Part shown: one piece after another, positions 23,711-30,921 of the stretch
How positions within the stretch are numbered: position 1 is the first letter of the stretch
How the letters are laid out: every line of letters begins with the position of its first letter
Virus record (IMG/VR): IMGVR_UViG_3300045918_000395
Location: 1 to 43,940 of that record
Reading direction: 5' to 3' (one strand)
DNA from: a virus
DNA: 43,940 nucleotides
The notes under the pieces: model-generated
The model's input: only the letters and a program-made list of their open reading frames with translations
The model's database searches: none
Told to the model about the DNA's origin: nothing
Position numbers and translations under genes: made by a program

Positions 23711-24777
23711 TGGCATTCGTTAAATCACATGAAGTGGCTTTTGAAGAAATAGAATTACGTAAAAACGGACGCGATGGATTGCTTAAGTTTGGAATTGATT
23801 ACTTAGATGATGCGAATGTAGGGATTTGCAAGAATGAGTTAATAGTAATTGGCTCAGCCAGCGGATCAGGAAAAACGCAATTGTGTACAAACATCGCTTT
23901 AGCAAACGTAGCTAATGGAAAAAGAGTACACTACATTGCGCTTGAGGCTAGCTATCTTGAAATTGAGCAACGGATTAAGTTTCAGCTTTTCGCTAATGAA
24001 TATTTCTCTGATCCAAATCGACCTACTGGAATTTATATTAACTACCGTAATTGGAAGTTTGGTGATTACCAAGAGTCTTTAGCAAAGTACGAAGCTGCTG
24101 CTGCGTCTAAGTTTATTCATAAAACAAACGGACTTAATGTTTATTATAAAAAAGGTAAGTTTGATCTAAATGATCTTCTATTAACTATCACTTCTATTTC
24201 AAGTGAAACGGACTTGGTCATTTTAGACCACCTTCATTACATGGACCTTGAGTCTACAAATGAGAATAGTGAGATAAAAGAAATACTCAAAACAGCAAGA
24301 GACTTAGCTTTAGAGCTTAGCATACCAATCATTTTAGTTTCACACATGAGAAAGCGTGACAAATTTTCCACAGAGCTTTGTCCAGGACAGGAAGAGTTTC
24401 ACGGCAGCTCTGATATATTCAAGGTCTGTACGCTAGCTATTACATTTGCAACAGGCGCCTATTCAGACAGTGGGAAAGTAGAAACATTCTTTAGGATAGC
24501 AAAAGGTAGAGATGACAGCATGGTAACTAAGGTAATTGGTAAATGTGTTTATTTAACCAAAAAGGGCACTTATGAAAATGGATATAAGATCGGCGACGTT
24601 AACCAAGAACGAGGAAAAGAATTTATTGAGCTTGATAAACATCGTTACCCTGAATGGTCTAGACACGCCAACAGAGACGCTGGAAGTCCTTTTAGCAATG
24701 TTCAAGCATCAACCTCATTTCTTGCGGCATCCAAGCGGGCGAAGTCTATTGAGCCTCGTAAAGACACTGATGGCTGA
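23710..24777 (+). CDS. DnaB-like RecA-fold ATPase (helicase), 355 aa
   Basis: A Walker A (GSASGSGKT, residues 48-56) and a Walker B (DLVILDHLHYMD, about residues 166-177) are present. So is VHYIALEASYLEIEQRIKFQ, a DnaB H2-like stretch. Arg-finger-like residues follow in SHMRKRDKF. The protein lacks the N-terminal DnaB domain, so it is a helicase core like those of small replication modules. The start at 23710 overlaps the upstream stop as TAATG. It should unwind phage DNA with the loader encoded just before it. Confidence 0.75.
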   Translation: MAFVKSHEVAFEEIELRKNGRDGLLKFGIDYLDDANVGICKNELIVIGSASGSGKTQLCTNIALANVANGKRVHYIALEASYLEIEQRIKFQLFANEYFSDPNRPTGIYINYRNWKFGDYQESLAKYEAAAASKFIHKTNGLNVYYKKGKFDLNDLLLTITSISSETDLVILDHLHYMDLESTNENSEIKEILKTARDLALELSIPIILVSHMRKRDKFSTELCPGQEEFHGSSDIFKVCTLAITFATGAYSDSGKVETFFRIAKGRDDSMVTKVIGKCVYLTKKGTYENGYKIGDVNQERGKEFIELDKHRYPEWSRHANRDAGSPFSNVQASTSFLAASKRAKSIEPRKDTDG

Positions 24778-24916
24778 TAAAGATGAAGCGCAAGCGATCT
24801 TACTCGGTCGTAAGCTGTATTTCACTGACAAAGAATTCGATAAAGAAGCTGAAAAGTATTTAAACAAATTAAACGTATATGAAGATATTTTTAACCACGT
24901 AGAGGGAGAACTATGA
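24770..24916 (+). CDS. Small acidic protein, 48 aa
   Basis: The ATG at 24770 overlaps the helicase stop by 8 bases. A longer frame from 24572 lies within the helicase gene and is rejected. The product (MADKDEAQAILLGRKLYF onward) is helical and acidic, with a C-terminal coil LNKLNVYEDIFNHVEGEL. It overlaps the next start as ATGA. No family is recognised. Confidence 0.6.
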   Translation: MADKDEAQAILLGRKLYFTDKEFDKEAEKYLNKLNVYEDIFNHVEGEL

Positions 24917-25176
24917 AAAACAAACAGATTCGAAAAATGATATTCACAGAAATGCTAGAGAATGGAAGCAAGCCAAATGAAGTAAGAAAAATATGGAAGA
25001 TGGCTTACCTAATGGAAGAGAAAGAATTAACTCCAAAGAATGCAAGAGTGAAAATTGGACTTAAATCAAATAACGGTACATACAGCAGAAAATTACACGC
25101 TTCATACGTTCTTAGAAAATACCTTTATTCAGAGTTAAATGTTGTGCAACACGAGAACACTTCTAATCTTTGCTAA
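24913..25176 (+). CDS. Basic helical protein, 87 aa
   Basis: Start and stop are set by ATGA coupling. The protein is basic, with helices at KNKQIRKMIFTEMLENGSKPN, EVRKIWKMAYLMEEKEL and SRKLHASYVLRKYLYSEL. Its helices could form a DNA-binding bundle like those of small phage regulators, but no motif confirms this. It is the last gene before a 113-base leader. Confidence 0.55.
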   Translation: MKNKQIRKMIFTEMLENGSKPNEVRKIWKMAYLMEEKELTPKNARVKIGLKSNNGTYSRKLHASYVLRKYLYSELNVVQHENTSNLC

Positions 25177-25289
25177 ACAATTTTGTAAATGAGAAAAGAC
25201 TAGCGTGCAGTGCCCGTCCATGGGCTTTTCCAAAAGTGTGGTACCGAACTTCTGCACAATCGGTACACCAATTAACACCGAGGTAACAA
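25177..25289 (+). promoter_or_regulatory. Leader with two hairpins before lysozyme-like gene
   Basis: A GCCC/GGGC stem followed by TTTT (25212-25229) could be a weak terminator. A second stem GTACCG/CGGTAC (25241-25266, 14-base loop) lies just before the ribosome site. The pair could separate replication genes from the following enzyme and accessory genes. Confidence 0.4.
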
Positions 25290-26234
25290 ATGACATTATG
25301 GCAAAAGATTAAGAATTTATTTACAGCAAAAAAGCAGAGCAACGTTAGCGTGCCAGTGACACCCCCAAGTGTAGTTGATACTCCTAGCGTTGTTTTGCCT
25401 AAGCCTATTGACTCAAAACCACCAGAGGATTTACTAACAAATTGGACAAAGCGTGCACTAGTAATTTCACAAACATTTGAAGGTAACGATCCATGGGCAA
25501 ACATAACAGGAAACTTTGATGGTGCTGGTTTAACTTGTGGTGCTCTAGGTTGGACTATTAAGTGGGGAAATCAGCAAAGGCTAGTTAAAGAGTATGTTAC
25601 TAACAATGGTCACGCTAAAGCAAAACTACTTATGCCAACAGTATGGACTGAGTATTATCGCATAATTTCTATTCCAAGTGACACTCAAGCAATTAGTGAA
25701 GCAAATCATTGGAGCAATAACACAGCTAAGGTAATCGAGCCTGTTAAGGCTGAGCTTAGAGCTTTTTGGAAATGTCCTGAGATGGTGGCGATGCAGATTA
25801 AGTACGCTGGCATTGATATGGGTCACTTTGCTATGAAACAGTCTTTAGCGACACAAGCCTTCTTTAAAGCACCAGAGAATAAGTTTGCATGGTTTGCTTA
25901 TTATTTTGATATGGCAGTTTTGAACGGTACAGGTCATGTAATTATTCTTGCTGATGCAGATAAGCTTTCTGCAAATACATTATTTAATTCAATGAAAGAT
26001 GAGCACGGTTATTTAGAAAAAGACCTACAAGCTAATATTAAATATTGGTCTCAGCGTGTTGGGTTGAAAGATGTAACCACAGAGCAATTGGTATTGCTTA
26101 AAGCAGCTTACTTAAGATCAGCACTTTCACGTCCAGAATTTCAACCAGTGACACTTTGTCGTAGAGGTACGCTAGCTATGCACAAAGGATTTGTTAATGG
26201 CACCTTCCATGATTTTACTAAGGAGCTTGCATGA
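25290..26234 (+). CDS. Lysozyme/chitosanase-fold hydrolase, possible endolysin, 314 aa
   Basis: Residues 1-45 are a Pro/Val-rich linker without a signal peptide or clear membrane helix. The core (residues 60-110) has FEGN with Glu64, then NFDGAGLTCGALGW with Asp77 and GNQQRLVKEY. This DG-GLT-G-LG-pattern is shared by GH46 chitosanase-like and related lysozyme-fold cell-wall enzymes. Helical segments fill the rest. The lack of a better endolysin in the late lysis cluster makes this the best candidate, though its place in the early operon is unusual. Catalysis is inferred, not shown. Confidence 0.55.
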   Translation: MTLWQKIKNLFTAKKQSNVSVPVTPPSVVDTPSVVLPKPIDSKPPEDLLTNWTKRALVISQTFEGNDPWANITGNFDGAGLTCGALGWTIKWGNQQRLVKEYVTNNGHAKAKLLMPTVWTEYYRIISIPSDTQAISEANHWSNNTAKVIEPVKAELRAFWKCPEMVAMQIKYAGIDMGHFAMKQSLATQAFFKAPENKFAWFAYYFDMAVLNGTGHVIILADADKLSANTLFNSMKDEHGYLEKDLQANIKYWSQRVGLKDVTTEQLVLLKAAYLRSALSRPEFQPVTLCRRGTLAMHKGFVNGTFHDFTKELA

Positions 26235-26446
26235 GCGCCGTAAATCAACACGACATCGAGCACGACAAAGAACAAGTGCAATTCTACTTTCTACGCGACC
26301 AATTTGATAATGAACCAGCAGAAGAGTTAGCAGAGCACGCAATTAAGCGCACGTTTTACTGCACACGATTAGGATATGAGACATTCGCTAAGCTTAAGGA
26401 CGGTACAGTGATTAAGGTGGGGCAAGCTTTTGATTCGAGTGACTGA
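26231..26446 (+). CDS. Small hypothetical protein, 71 aa
   Basis: It is coupled to the preceding enzyme by ATGA. The acidic N-terminal half (MSAVNQHDIEHDKEQVQFY) leads to a strand-rich end (KRTFYCTRLGYETFAKLKDG, then TVIKVGQAFDSSD). No family is recognised. Because it overlaps the putative endolysin, it may modulate it, but this is guesswork. Confidence 0.55.
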   Translation: MSAVNQHDIEHDKEQVQFYFLRDQFDNEPAEELAEHAIKRTFYCTRLGYETFAKLKDGTVIKVGQAFDSSD

Positions 26447-26508
26447 GAGAATCTTAAATCAGCGATGACACGTAAATGGGAAAATATTGGATTTAAAAGG
26501 AATAAATA

Positions 26509-26769
26509 ATGGAAACATCAAACTTATCTAGACACATGACCTACGACATACTTCGTAGACGAAAGCCCGCTGGTGGCGATCCATGTAATAAAGGCTGTGG
26601 ACGCAAAACAAATCATAAGAGTGGTACTTGCATTGATTGTAGAGTCGTAAATTGCCCTAAGTGTAACGTTTCATTTACTCGAGTACGCCTTGATTCAGCC
26701 TTATGCGCTACATGCAATGGCAAAGCAAAAAGTAAGCGTAAAGAATACAGATACGCGGAGGGCATATGA
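26509..26769 (+). CDS. Zinc-ribbon-type protein, 86 aa
   Basis: Nine Cys residues form pairs (CNKGCG, CIDCR, CPKCN, CATCN), a double zinc-binding pattern with a basic tail (KAKSKRKEYRYAEG). A ribosome site AAAGGAATAA precedes the ATG. Such phage proteins usually contact nucleic acid. The exact target is unknown. It overlaps the next small membrane gene by ATGA. Confidence 0.65.
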   Translation: METSNLSRHMTYDILRRRKPAGGDPCNKGCGRKTNHKSGTCIDCRVVNCPKCNVSFTRVRLDSALCATCNGKAKSKRKEYRYAEGI

Positions 26770-26930
26770 TTATCACAAAGGGAGTCGAAGTGACTGCAAT
26801 AGTAATAGTATTTTTTATGGGCATAATGACTGGCAAACAGATTGGCACAAGTGTTGATCAAAAAGATGTAGTTAATGGTAATGAGATACGCGTAGGTAAA
26901 CATTTTTATCAGTGTGAGAGATTGAAATAG
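26766..26930 (+). CDS. Small membrane protein, 54 aa
   Basis: The ATG overlaps the zinc-protein stop as ATGA, which supports the frame despite its short length. One hydrophobic helix (VTAIVIVFFMGIMTG, about residues 9-23) is followed by a polar tail with YQCERLK. It pairs with the next membrane gene, 1 base away. The function is unknown. A lysis or membrane-exclusion role is possible. Confidence 0.55.
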   Translation: MIITKGVEVTAIVIVFFMGIMTGKQIGTSVDQKDVVNGNEIRVGKHFYQCERLK

Positions 26931-26931
26931 T

Positions 26932-27207
26932 ATGGATAATTTTATATTTAATGTATTAGAGTCCGTTTTTTTTGAAAGACTAGCGTCTATAATGATTTTA
27001 GTTGTATTGATTGTTAGTATAGTTGGATTTTTTTCTATTCCATATTTAATTTATGAAGATTATCAAAATAAAAATAAGCCAACATTTGAATTAAAAAAAG
27101 ATGATTGGGAATGCAAGAGGGCTAGGTCATTTGAACAAATGGTATTAGTTGGCAAGACTATGGCGCCAGAGATTAGAACAGAGTGTATTTTGTGGGGTAA
27201 AAAATGA
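26932..27207 (+). CDS. Membrane protein with Cys-rich soluble tail, 91 aa
   Basis: Residues 18-40 (ASIMILVVLIVSIVGFFSI) form one transmembrane helix. The C-terminal part (ELKKDDWECKRARSFEQM, then APEIRTECILWGKK) has two Cys in a DWECxR...TEC pattern that I have seen in small phage envelope proteins. The ATG lies 2 bases after the TAG of the previous gene. It is probably a periplasmic-facing disulfide protein. No enzyme function is visible. Confidence 0.6.
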   Translation: MDNFIFNVLESVFFERLASIMILVVLIVSIVGFFSIPYLIYEDYQNKNKPTFELKKDDWECKRARSFEQMVLVGKTMAPEIRTECILWGKK

Positions 27208-27428
27208 AGCTAGATGTAAACGATCCAAAGTTAGTAGATTACTTAAGGGCACACCTGCAAGAGGGCTGGTCAATAACGAATTTCCACAAATACATTAGCA
27301 AAAAAGATCATCCATACTTTCGCAACGTTGTGTGTGAGCGTCCTGAGTTTGTTGAGTTAAGGGAAAAGCATAGAAAATATTATGTGTCACCTTATGGAAA
27401 AGTTAGACAAAGAAAGGATTTTGCGTAA
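27204..27428 (+). CDS. HTH-like small protein, 74 aa
   Basis: Residues 10-55 (DYLRAHLQEGWSITNFHKYI, then RNVVCERPEFVELREKHR) have the spacing of the HTH-plus-helix found in TerS-like or Xis-like proteins. No convincing match to a family is claimed. It is coupled to both neighbours (ATGA, TAATG). A DNA-binding role is inferred from its basic tail (SPYGKVRQRKDFA). Confidence 0.5.
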   Translation: MKLDVNDPKLVDYLRAHLQEGWSITNFHKYISKKDHPYFRNVVCERPEFVELREKHRKYYVSPYGKVRQRKDFA

Positions 27429-27757
27429 TGTACGAATATAATGCTGTAATAATCAACGCCGTAGATGGAGATACCGTCGATGCTTTAATCGATGTTGGCT
27501 TTAAAATGACCACAGCACAGAGACTAAGAATACTTGGGATTAACACACCTGAGCTTATCGATAAAGACCCAGTTATAAAAGCAAAAGCATTTGAGGCTAA
27601 AGTATTTATCACTAATTTACTTTTAAATAAGCATGTGGTGATTAAAACGACTAAGACTGATTCATTCGGTAGATACTTAGCTGAGATAAATATTGCTGGT
27701 ATTGATGTCGGTACAGAGATGGTTAAGCTTGGTTACGCTGTGGAGTATAGGAAATAA
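27428..27757 (+). CDS. Staphylococcal-nuclease-like (TNase) protein, 109 aa
   Basis: The fold is clear: AVDGDTVDAL (Asp13, Asp15, Thr16), LRILGINTPE (Arg34, Thr40, Glu42), then KTDSFGRYLAEI (Arg82). Compared with staphylococcal nuclease, the Asp equivalent to Asp40 is Asn39, which may weaken calcium binding. No signal peptide is seen, so it acts inside the cell. It may degrade host DNA or restrict invading DNA. The start overlaps the previous stop as TAATG. Confidence 0.85.
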   Translation: MYEYNAVIINAVDGDTVDALIDVGFKMTTAQRLRILGINTPELIDKDPVIKAKAFEAKVFITNLLLNKHVVIKTTKTDSFGRYLAEINIAGIDVGTEMVKLGYAVEYRK

Positions 27758-27766
27758 TCTAACCCG

Positions 27767-27872
27767 CGCCGTTGGTGTGTCGAAAGACGGTGCTTAGCTT
27801 TTAAAAACTATTTGGCATTCAGCCTCCTTAGATAGTTTGAGATTGAAAAAGTATTTACCAACATCAGCGGCG
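27767..27872 (+). ncRNA. Structured RNA candidate after nuclease gene
   Basis: The 5' strand CGCCGTTGGT (27767-27776) pairs with ACCAA (27857-27861) and CGGCG (27868-27872) across a six-base bulge. A GTC-GAAA-GAC tetraloop hairpin (27779-27788) and a seven-base stem AAACTAT/ATAGTTT (27805-27838) sit inside, giving a three-way junction. It lies between two genes of the rightward operon and has no supported frame. No known family is recognised. Confidence 0.45.
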
Positions 27873-27902
27873 TGTGGTTTTTTAAAATGGAAGGTGTGAG
27901 AA

Positions 27903-28241
27903 ATGACAACAAATGAATTTGAAAAAGCGCGTGATGAGGCGGCTGAGAAAAAAATCAAAGATCTATGTGAATATGGAGATGAACCTGATCTAGAGCTTGT
28001 AGAAAATGTTTTTAAAGATGGAGCCAACTTCGGCTACAAATTCGCGCAGAAAGAAATCGAGAAGCTCAAGAAAATGGCTTGTGAAGTAATTGATAGAGAA
28101 AAAGAAATCATCAGATTGAAAAAGCTTGCTTATGATTTAGACGGTTATACGATACATCATAGAAAAAGTAACGACTTGTCCAGATGTTTTGAAAAGTGCG
28201 TCTGCGGGCTTAAGCAATTACGAGAGGAAATTGAAAAGTGA
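27903..28241 (+). CDS. Charged coiled-coil protein, 112 aa
   Basis: Residues 5-35 (FEKARDEAAEKKIKDLCEYG) and 55-85 (QKEIEKLKKMACEVIDREKE) are heptad-rich. The last segment has three Cys (SRCFEKCVCGLKQLREEIEK). The ribosome site GGAAGGTGTGAG precedes the ATG. Coupling to a GTG-start gene follows. No family is recognised. Confidence 0.6.
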   Translation: MTTNEFEKARDEAAEKKIKDLCEYGDEPDLELVENVFKDGANFGYKFAQKEIEKLKKMACEVIDREKEIIRLKKLAYDLDGYTIHHRKSNDLSRCFEKCVCGLKQLREEIEK

Positions 28242-28402
28242 AGCTTTATTGGTGCGAAAGTGCGAACGTAATTTACTTTCGGCGTGGCAAGAAAATCTTT
28301 GTGCTTGTATCTTTCTCAAAACATTGGAGTTGGCTACTTACAGCATTCACACCGGAATATTTTGAGAATGATCCAAGTTTTGAATACATAGGGGAATTGT
28401 AA
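28238..28402 (+). CDS. Small protein with GTG start, 54 aa
   Basis: The GTG at 28238 overlaps the preceding stop (GTGA), and its TAA overlaps the next ATG (TAATG), so both ends are coupled. The product is strand-rich and aromatic (MKLYWCESANVIYFRRGKK, HWSWLLTAFTPEYF). It is too short for a confident domain. No family is recognised. Confidence 0.6.
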   Translation: MKLYWCESANVIYFRRGKKIFVLVSFSKHWSWLLTAFTPEYFENDPSFEYIGEL

Positions 28403-28614
28403 TGAGTAAATTAATACTTGAATTTGATCGCATAGAAGATCGTGAAGAAATGGAAATGGCAATCTCTGCTGGTAAGATGCACTCAGCACTGTGGGACTAC
28501 TCGCAAAAGCTACGTTCTATTCGTAAATACAGTAATGAAGTAAAGCAATTTGACATAGAGGAAATCGAAAAAATGTTCTATGCTATTTTAACTGAAAACG
28601 AGGTTAATTTATGA
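28402..28614 (+). CDS. Small helical protein, 70 aa
   Basis: The protein begins MSKLILEFDRIEDREEMEMA and has a central segment SALWDYSQKLRSIRKYSN, a layout I have seen in small phage accessory proteins. It is coupled on both sides (TAATG, ATGA). No family is recognised. Confidence 0.6.
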   Translation: MSKLILEFDRIEDREEMEMAISAGKMHSALWDYSQKLRSIRKYSNEVKQFDIEEIEKMFYAILTENEVNL

Positions 28615-28817
28615 TACAAAGAAACAGAAATTTAAGATCAACACCGCCAAAAATAGCAAATGATATAGCTTTGGGTCCAAATGAAAAAAACGAAAATGAC
28701 TGGTCAATACTTATACTAACAGACCACAAAAAGAATGCTCAAACATTCAAGCTTACACCAAAGCAAGTAGATGGAATATACAAAGGTCTTGATAAATACT
28801 TTAAGGAAAAAACATGA
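28611..28817 (+). CDS. Small hypothetical protein, 68 aa
   Basis: It starts at an ATGA overlap and ends in another. The protein (MIQRNRNLRSTPPKIANDIA, then NDWSILILTDHKKNAQTFKL) is mixed, with a helical tail (KQVDGIYKGLDKYFKEK). No family is recognised. Confidence 0.55.
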   Translation: MIQRNRNLRSTPPKIANDIALGPNEKNENDWSILILTDHKKNAQTFKLTPKQVDGIYKGLDKYFKEKT

Positions 28818-29428
28818 AATATTTAATTAGATTTTTTATCAAAACAGCAATGTACAAATGGCTTATGGACCACGCAGTACCGTTTATTCGCTTCACTACA
28901 GGATTGCCTAGAATGTCAGGAGCACGCTTCCTTGAGGGCTATGTAAAGCTTAAGCCAGGGCATATTATACTTTGTGTAGATAAGCGTAAGCTATCAGCCT
29001 TGGTAGTGCCAGGTGAGTTTAGCCATGCTGCTTTAGTATGTCGTAATTTGGTGGGTGTAAAGAATCGTAACTTTAGCCAAAGCCATGAAATTGTCGAGAT
29101 GACTCACACTGATTTCACTAAGAGCTATTTCTTTGATATTTGTAAAGAGAGTGACCGAGTGGTGATTTTAGAGTGTACTGACTTCGACGATTCATATGCT
29201 AATGCTGTTGTGGCAAAGGCTGAGGGTTTTGATGGAGTAAAGTACGATGATACGTTTGAACTTGGTACAGAGGCTTTATATTGCTCAGAGCTTATATATA
29301 TGAGTGACTTTGATCGTAGGCTTAAGTTGAGTATTACAGAGGACGCTACACTTGGCATGAAGTACATTTCACCAGACGATTTGTACAAAGCTGAGAATGT
29401 GCGAGTTGTATATGACAGTGGTTATTAA
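28814..29428 (+). CDS. YiiX-like permuted NlpC/P60 cysteine hydrolase, 204 aa
   Basis: The permuted order is visible. KLKPGHIILC is followed by GEFSHAALV with His71, and later EALYCSELIY with Cys157. This is the arrangement of YiiX/YebB-like proteins of the NlpC/P60 superfamily. The N-terminus is basic and amphipathic (YLIRFFIKTAMYKWL), which could bind membrane. The family hydrolyses amide bonds in cell-wall peptides or lipids. The substrate is unknown here. It is coupled by ATGA and is the last large gene of the rightward operon. Confidence 0.75.
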   Translation: MKYLIRFFIKTAMYKWLMDHAVPFIRFTTGLPRMSGARFLEGYVKLKPGHIILCVDKRKLSALVVPGEFSHAALVCRNLVGVKNRNFSQSHEIVEMTHTDFTKSYFFDICKESDRVVILECTDFDDSYANAVVAKAEGFDGVKYDDTFELGTEALYCSELIYMSDFDRRLKLSITEDATLGMKYISPDDLYKAENVRVVYDSGY

Positions 29429-29451
29429 CATCAACAAAACAGGAGGCAACA

Positions 29452-29520
29452 ATGGCTAAAAAAGCTGTAAAAAAAGTTACAAAGAAAGTAACAAAAAAAG
29501 CTACTAAAAAAGCTTGTTAG
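29452..29520 (+). CDS. Lysine-rich microprotein, 22 aa
   Basis: The product MAKKAVKKVTKKVTKKATK (plus KAC) is nearly all Lys, Ala, Val and Thr in a KK-xx period, like the tails of histone H1 or Hc1-type proteins. An excellent AGGAGG lies 5 bases upstream. It ends in a single Cys. It probably binds DNA or RNA. It is short, so coding status rests on the ribosome site and regularity. Confidence 0.5.
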   Translation: MAKKAVKKVTKKVTKKATKKAC

Positions 29521-29569
29521 TGAATTGGCTGGCTATGGCTAGAGGTGGTGGTAGAAATACGCGACTGCT

Positions 29570-30634
29570 TTACTTACCCTGCCCTATTATTCTATTTACC
29601 ATATCAATCTCAACGTCTCTAATTACAAACCCAGCGTAATGTTCTTCAGTAGCCTTTAGCGAGTCACCAATCAAGTTTGCACATTTATCCAACGGTACAC
29701 CCCTAGACAGCATTTCTATAACGTATGAGTGCCTTAAGTCGTGTGGACTTATATGCTTTGATTTGTCTTTTGGGAATGCTTTTTTTGCCGCAAATGTTAA
29801 ATAGTGTGAGCAGTTATTTCTATATTCATTTTTATTCTCAACATCAGACCACCTTTTGAAGCTATCTTTAAACTCACGCAACAATATAGTTCTATAGTTT
29901 TTCTTATTTTTTCTCTGTCTAGTTGAAAAATCTCTAGTTAGCTGCATAGATATATAAATTGACCCATTAGAGCTTAACATGCCTTCATTAAGCTTAAAAG
30001 CCTCACCAAGCCTTACTCCTGTACCAAATAGAGTACCATATAGGCTTGCAAGTACAGGGTCTTTAACAAACGCTATTATTTTATTAAATTCTTTGATAGT
30101 AACATGGCTTATTTCACGATGAGGTACTTGGTATGTCTGAAGCTTAATACGCCCGATATGATTAAGAAGAGAATTTATCCTTCCTACATATCGCCTATGT
30201 TGTATCTCATTAAATACCTTATCTACACACTTCTGAAGATCGTCATTAGATGTACTTATTATTGAGTGATTATCTATAGATTTAAGCGCAAAAATGAATT
30301 GTGAATATGCCGTATCTTTAGATAGCATCTTTTTCTTTTTATAAACAGTATTCCAATATTCATCGAAAAGCTTTTGGTTTTGGATATTAGTGATAGCCCT
30401 AATTTTAGCTGATTCATTTACTTCTCTATCTTTTTTCCAGTCGTTTATAAATACATTAAACCTAATCTCAGCATCTTCTCTGTTAAAAAGACCACTCTTT
30501 AATGCGCTATTTATTGAGTCTAATCTCTCATCTTCAAGCTTTATATATTTAACTTCACCATTGATATTCTCTTTAATATGAACAGAATAAGACCTACGCT
30601 TATCATCAGGTTTTTTAATTGTTAGACCAGCCAT
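29570..30634 (-). CDS. int: Phage integrase, tyrosine recombinase, 354 aa
   Basis: Full-length integrase with an N-terminal arm/core-binding region, then LFGTGVRLGEAF (catalytic Arg), SPHDLRHSY (His-x-x-Arg) and LIGDSLKATEEHYAGF with the nucleophile Tyr. The second His (canonical LGH) is Asp here. The start ATG at 30634 has ACGAGGTGTGT upstream. A GTG-start version (30640) is less likely. It lies 18 bases after the 3' end of a tRNA-Leu gene on the same strand, so both could be in one transcript. It converges on the end of the rightward operon, and should integrate into a tRNA gene. Confidence 0.92.
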   Translation of the reverse strand: MAGLTIKKPDDKRRSYSVHIKENINGEVKYIKLEDERLDSINSALKSGLFNREDAEIRFNVFINDWKKDREVNESAKIRAITNIQNQKLFDEYWNTVYKKKKMLSKDTAYSQFIFALKSIDNHSIISTSNDDLQKCVDKVFNEIQHRRYVGRINSLLNHIGRIKLQTYQVPHREISHVTIKEFNKIIAFVKDPVLASLYGTLFGTGVRLGEAFKLNEGMLSSNGSIYISMQLTRDFSTRQRKNKKNYRTILLREFKDSFKRWSDVENKNEYRNNCSHYLTFAAKKAFPKDKSKHISPHDLRHSYVIEMLSRGVPLDKCANLIGDSLKATEEHYAGFVIRDVEIDMVNRIIGQGK

Positions 30635-30652
30635 ACACACCTCGTAAATAGT

Positions 30653-30739
30653 TGGTGCGAGAGAGGGGACTTGAACCCCTACAATCTTTCGATCGCAGCC
30701 ACCTCAAGGCTGTGCGTCTTCCAATTTCGCCACTCTCGC
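30653..30739 (-). tRNA. tRNA-Leu (anticodon GAG) with encoded CCA
   Basis: The 7-bp acceptor stem GCGAGAG/CTCTCGC is followed by A and encoded CCA at the 3' end. A D stem GCG/CGC, anticodon stem CAGCC/GGCTG with loop TTGAGGT (anticodon GAG), a long variable arm (CGATC/GATTG with GAAA loop) and the T arm AGGGG/CCCCT with TTCAAGT are all intact. The long variable arm is typical of tRNA-Leu. It decodes CUU and CUC. It is intact rather than a remnant, and lies 104 bases from a second, different tRNA-Leu fragment. Confidence 0.93.
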
Positions 30740-30842
30740 ATTTATTTATTTGGTTTTCAGTCTACCACAACCCCTTTTTCAGCTCACACCAATTTGACTT
30801 AAGCTATCGAAATTATACAACTTCATTGTACTTTTTTCAAAG

Positions 30843-30869
30843 ACCTCAAGCTAGTGCGTCTACCAATTT
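30843..30869 (-). other. Putative attP core: fragment of host tRNA-Leu(GAG)
   Basis: The minus strand reads as D arm, then anticodon arm of a tRNA-Leu (AAATTGGTAGACGCA, then CTAGCTTGAGGT) and stops at the anticodon loop. It matches the intact phage tRNA at 23 of 27 bases but has a more typical D loop and a different stem. It lies 104 bases from that tRNA and 209 from the integrase start. Host sequence is needed to prove that it is the crossover site. Confidence 0.65.
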
Positions 30870-30906
30870 GATCATTAACTAAATGTGTTTTATTTTGATA
30901 TGAATA

Positions 30907-30921
30907 TTACAATACGACATA
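30907..30921 (+). promoter_or_regulatory. Motif TTACAATACGACATA near attP
   Basis: With flanks, 18 of 19 bases match 20340-20358. A weaker repeat AATATTACAATTCGCC starts at 31022. It may be a shared regulator site, for example for excision control. Confidence 0.4.

Noticed and set aside
24572-24769. Longer N-terminus for the small gene ending at 24916
   Set aside because: This part lies wholly within the helicase gene in another frame. The ATG at 24770 has the usual short overlap.
30652-30882. Open frame on plus strand across the tRNA
   Set aside because: It lies over the intact tRNA-Leu and the attP core; no ribosome site, and its residues reflect the complement of the tRNA.
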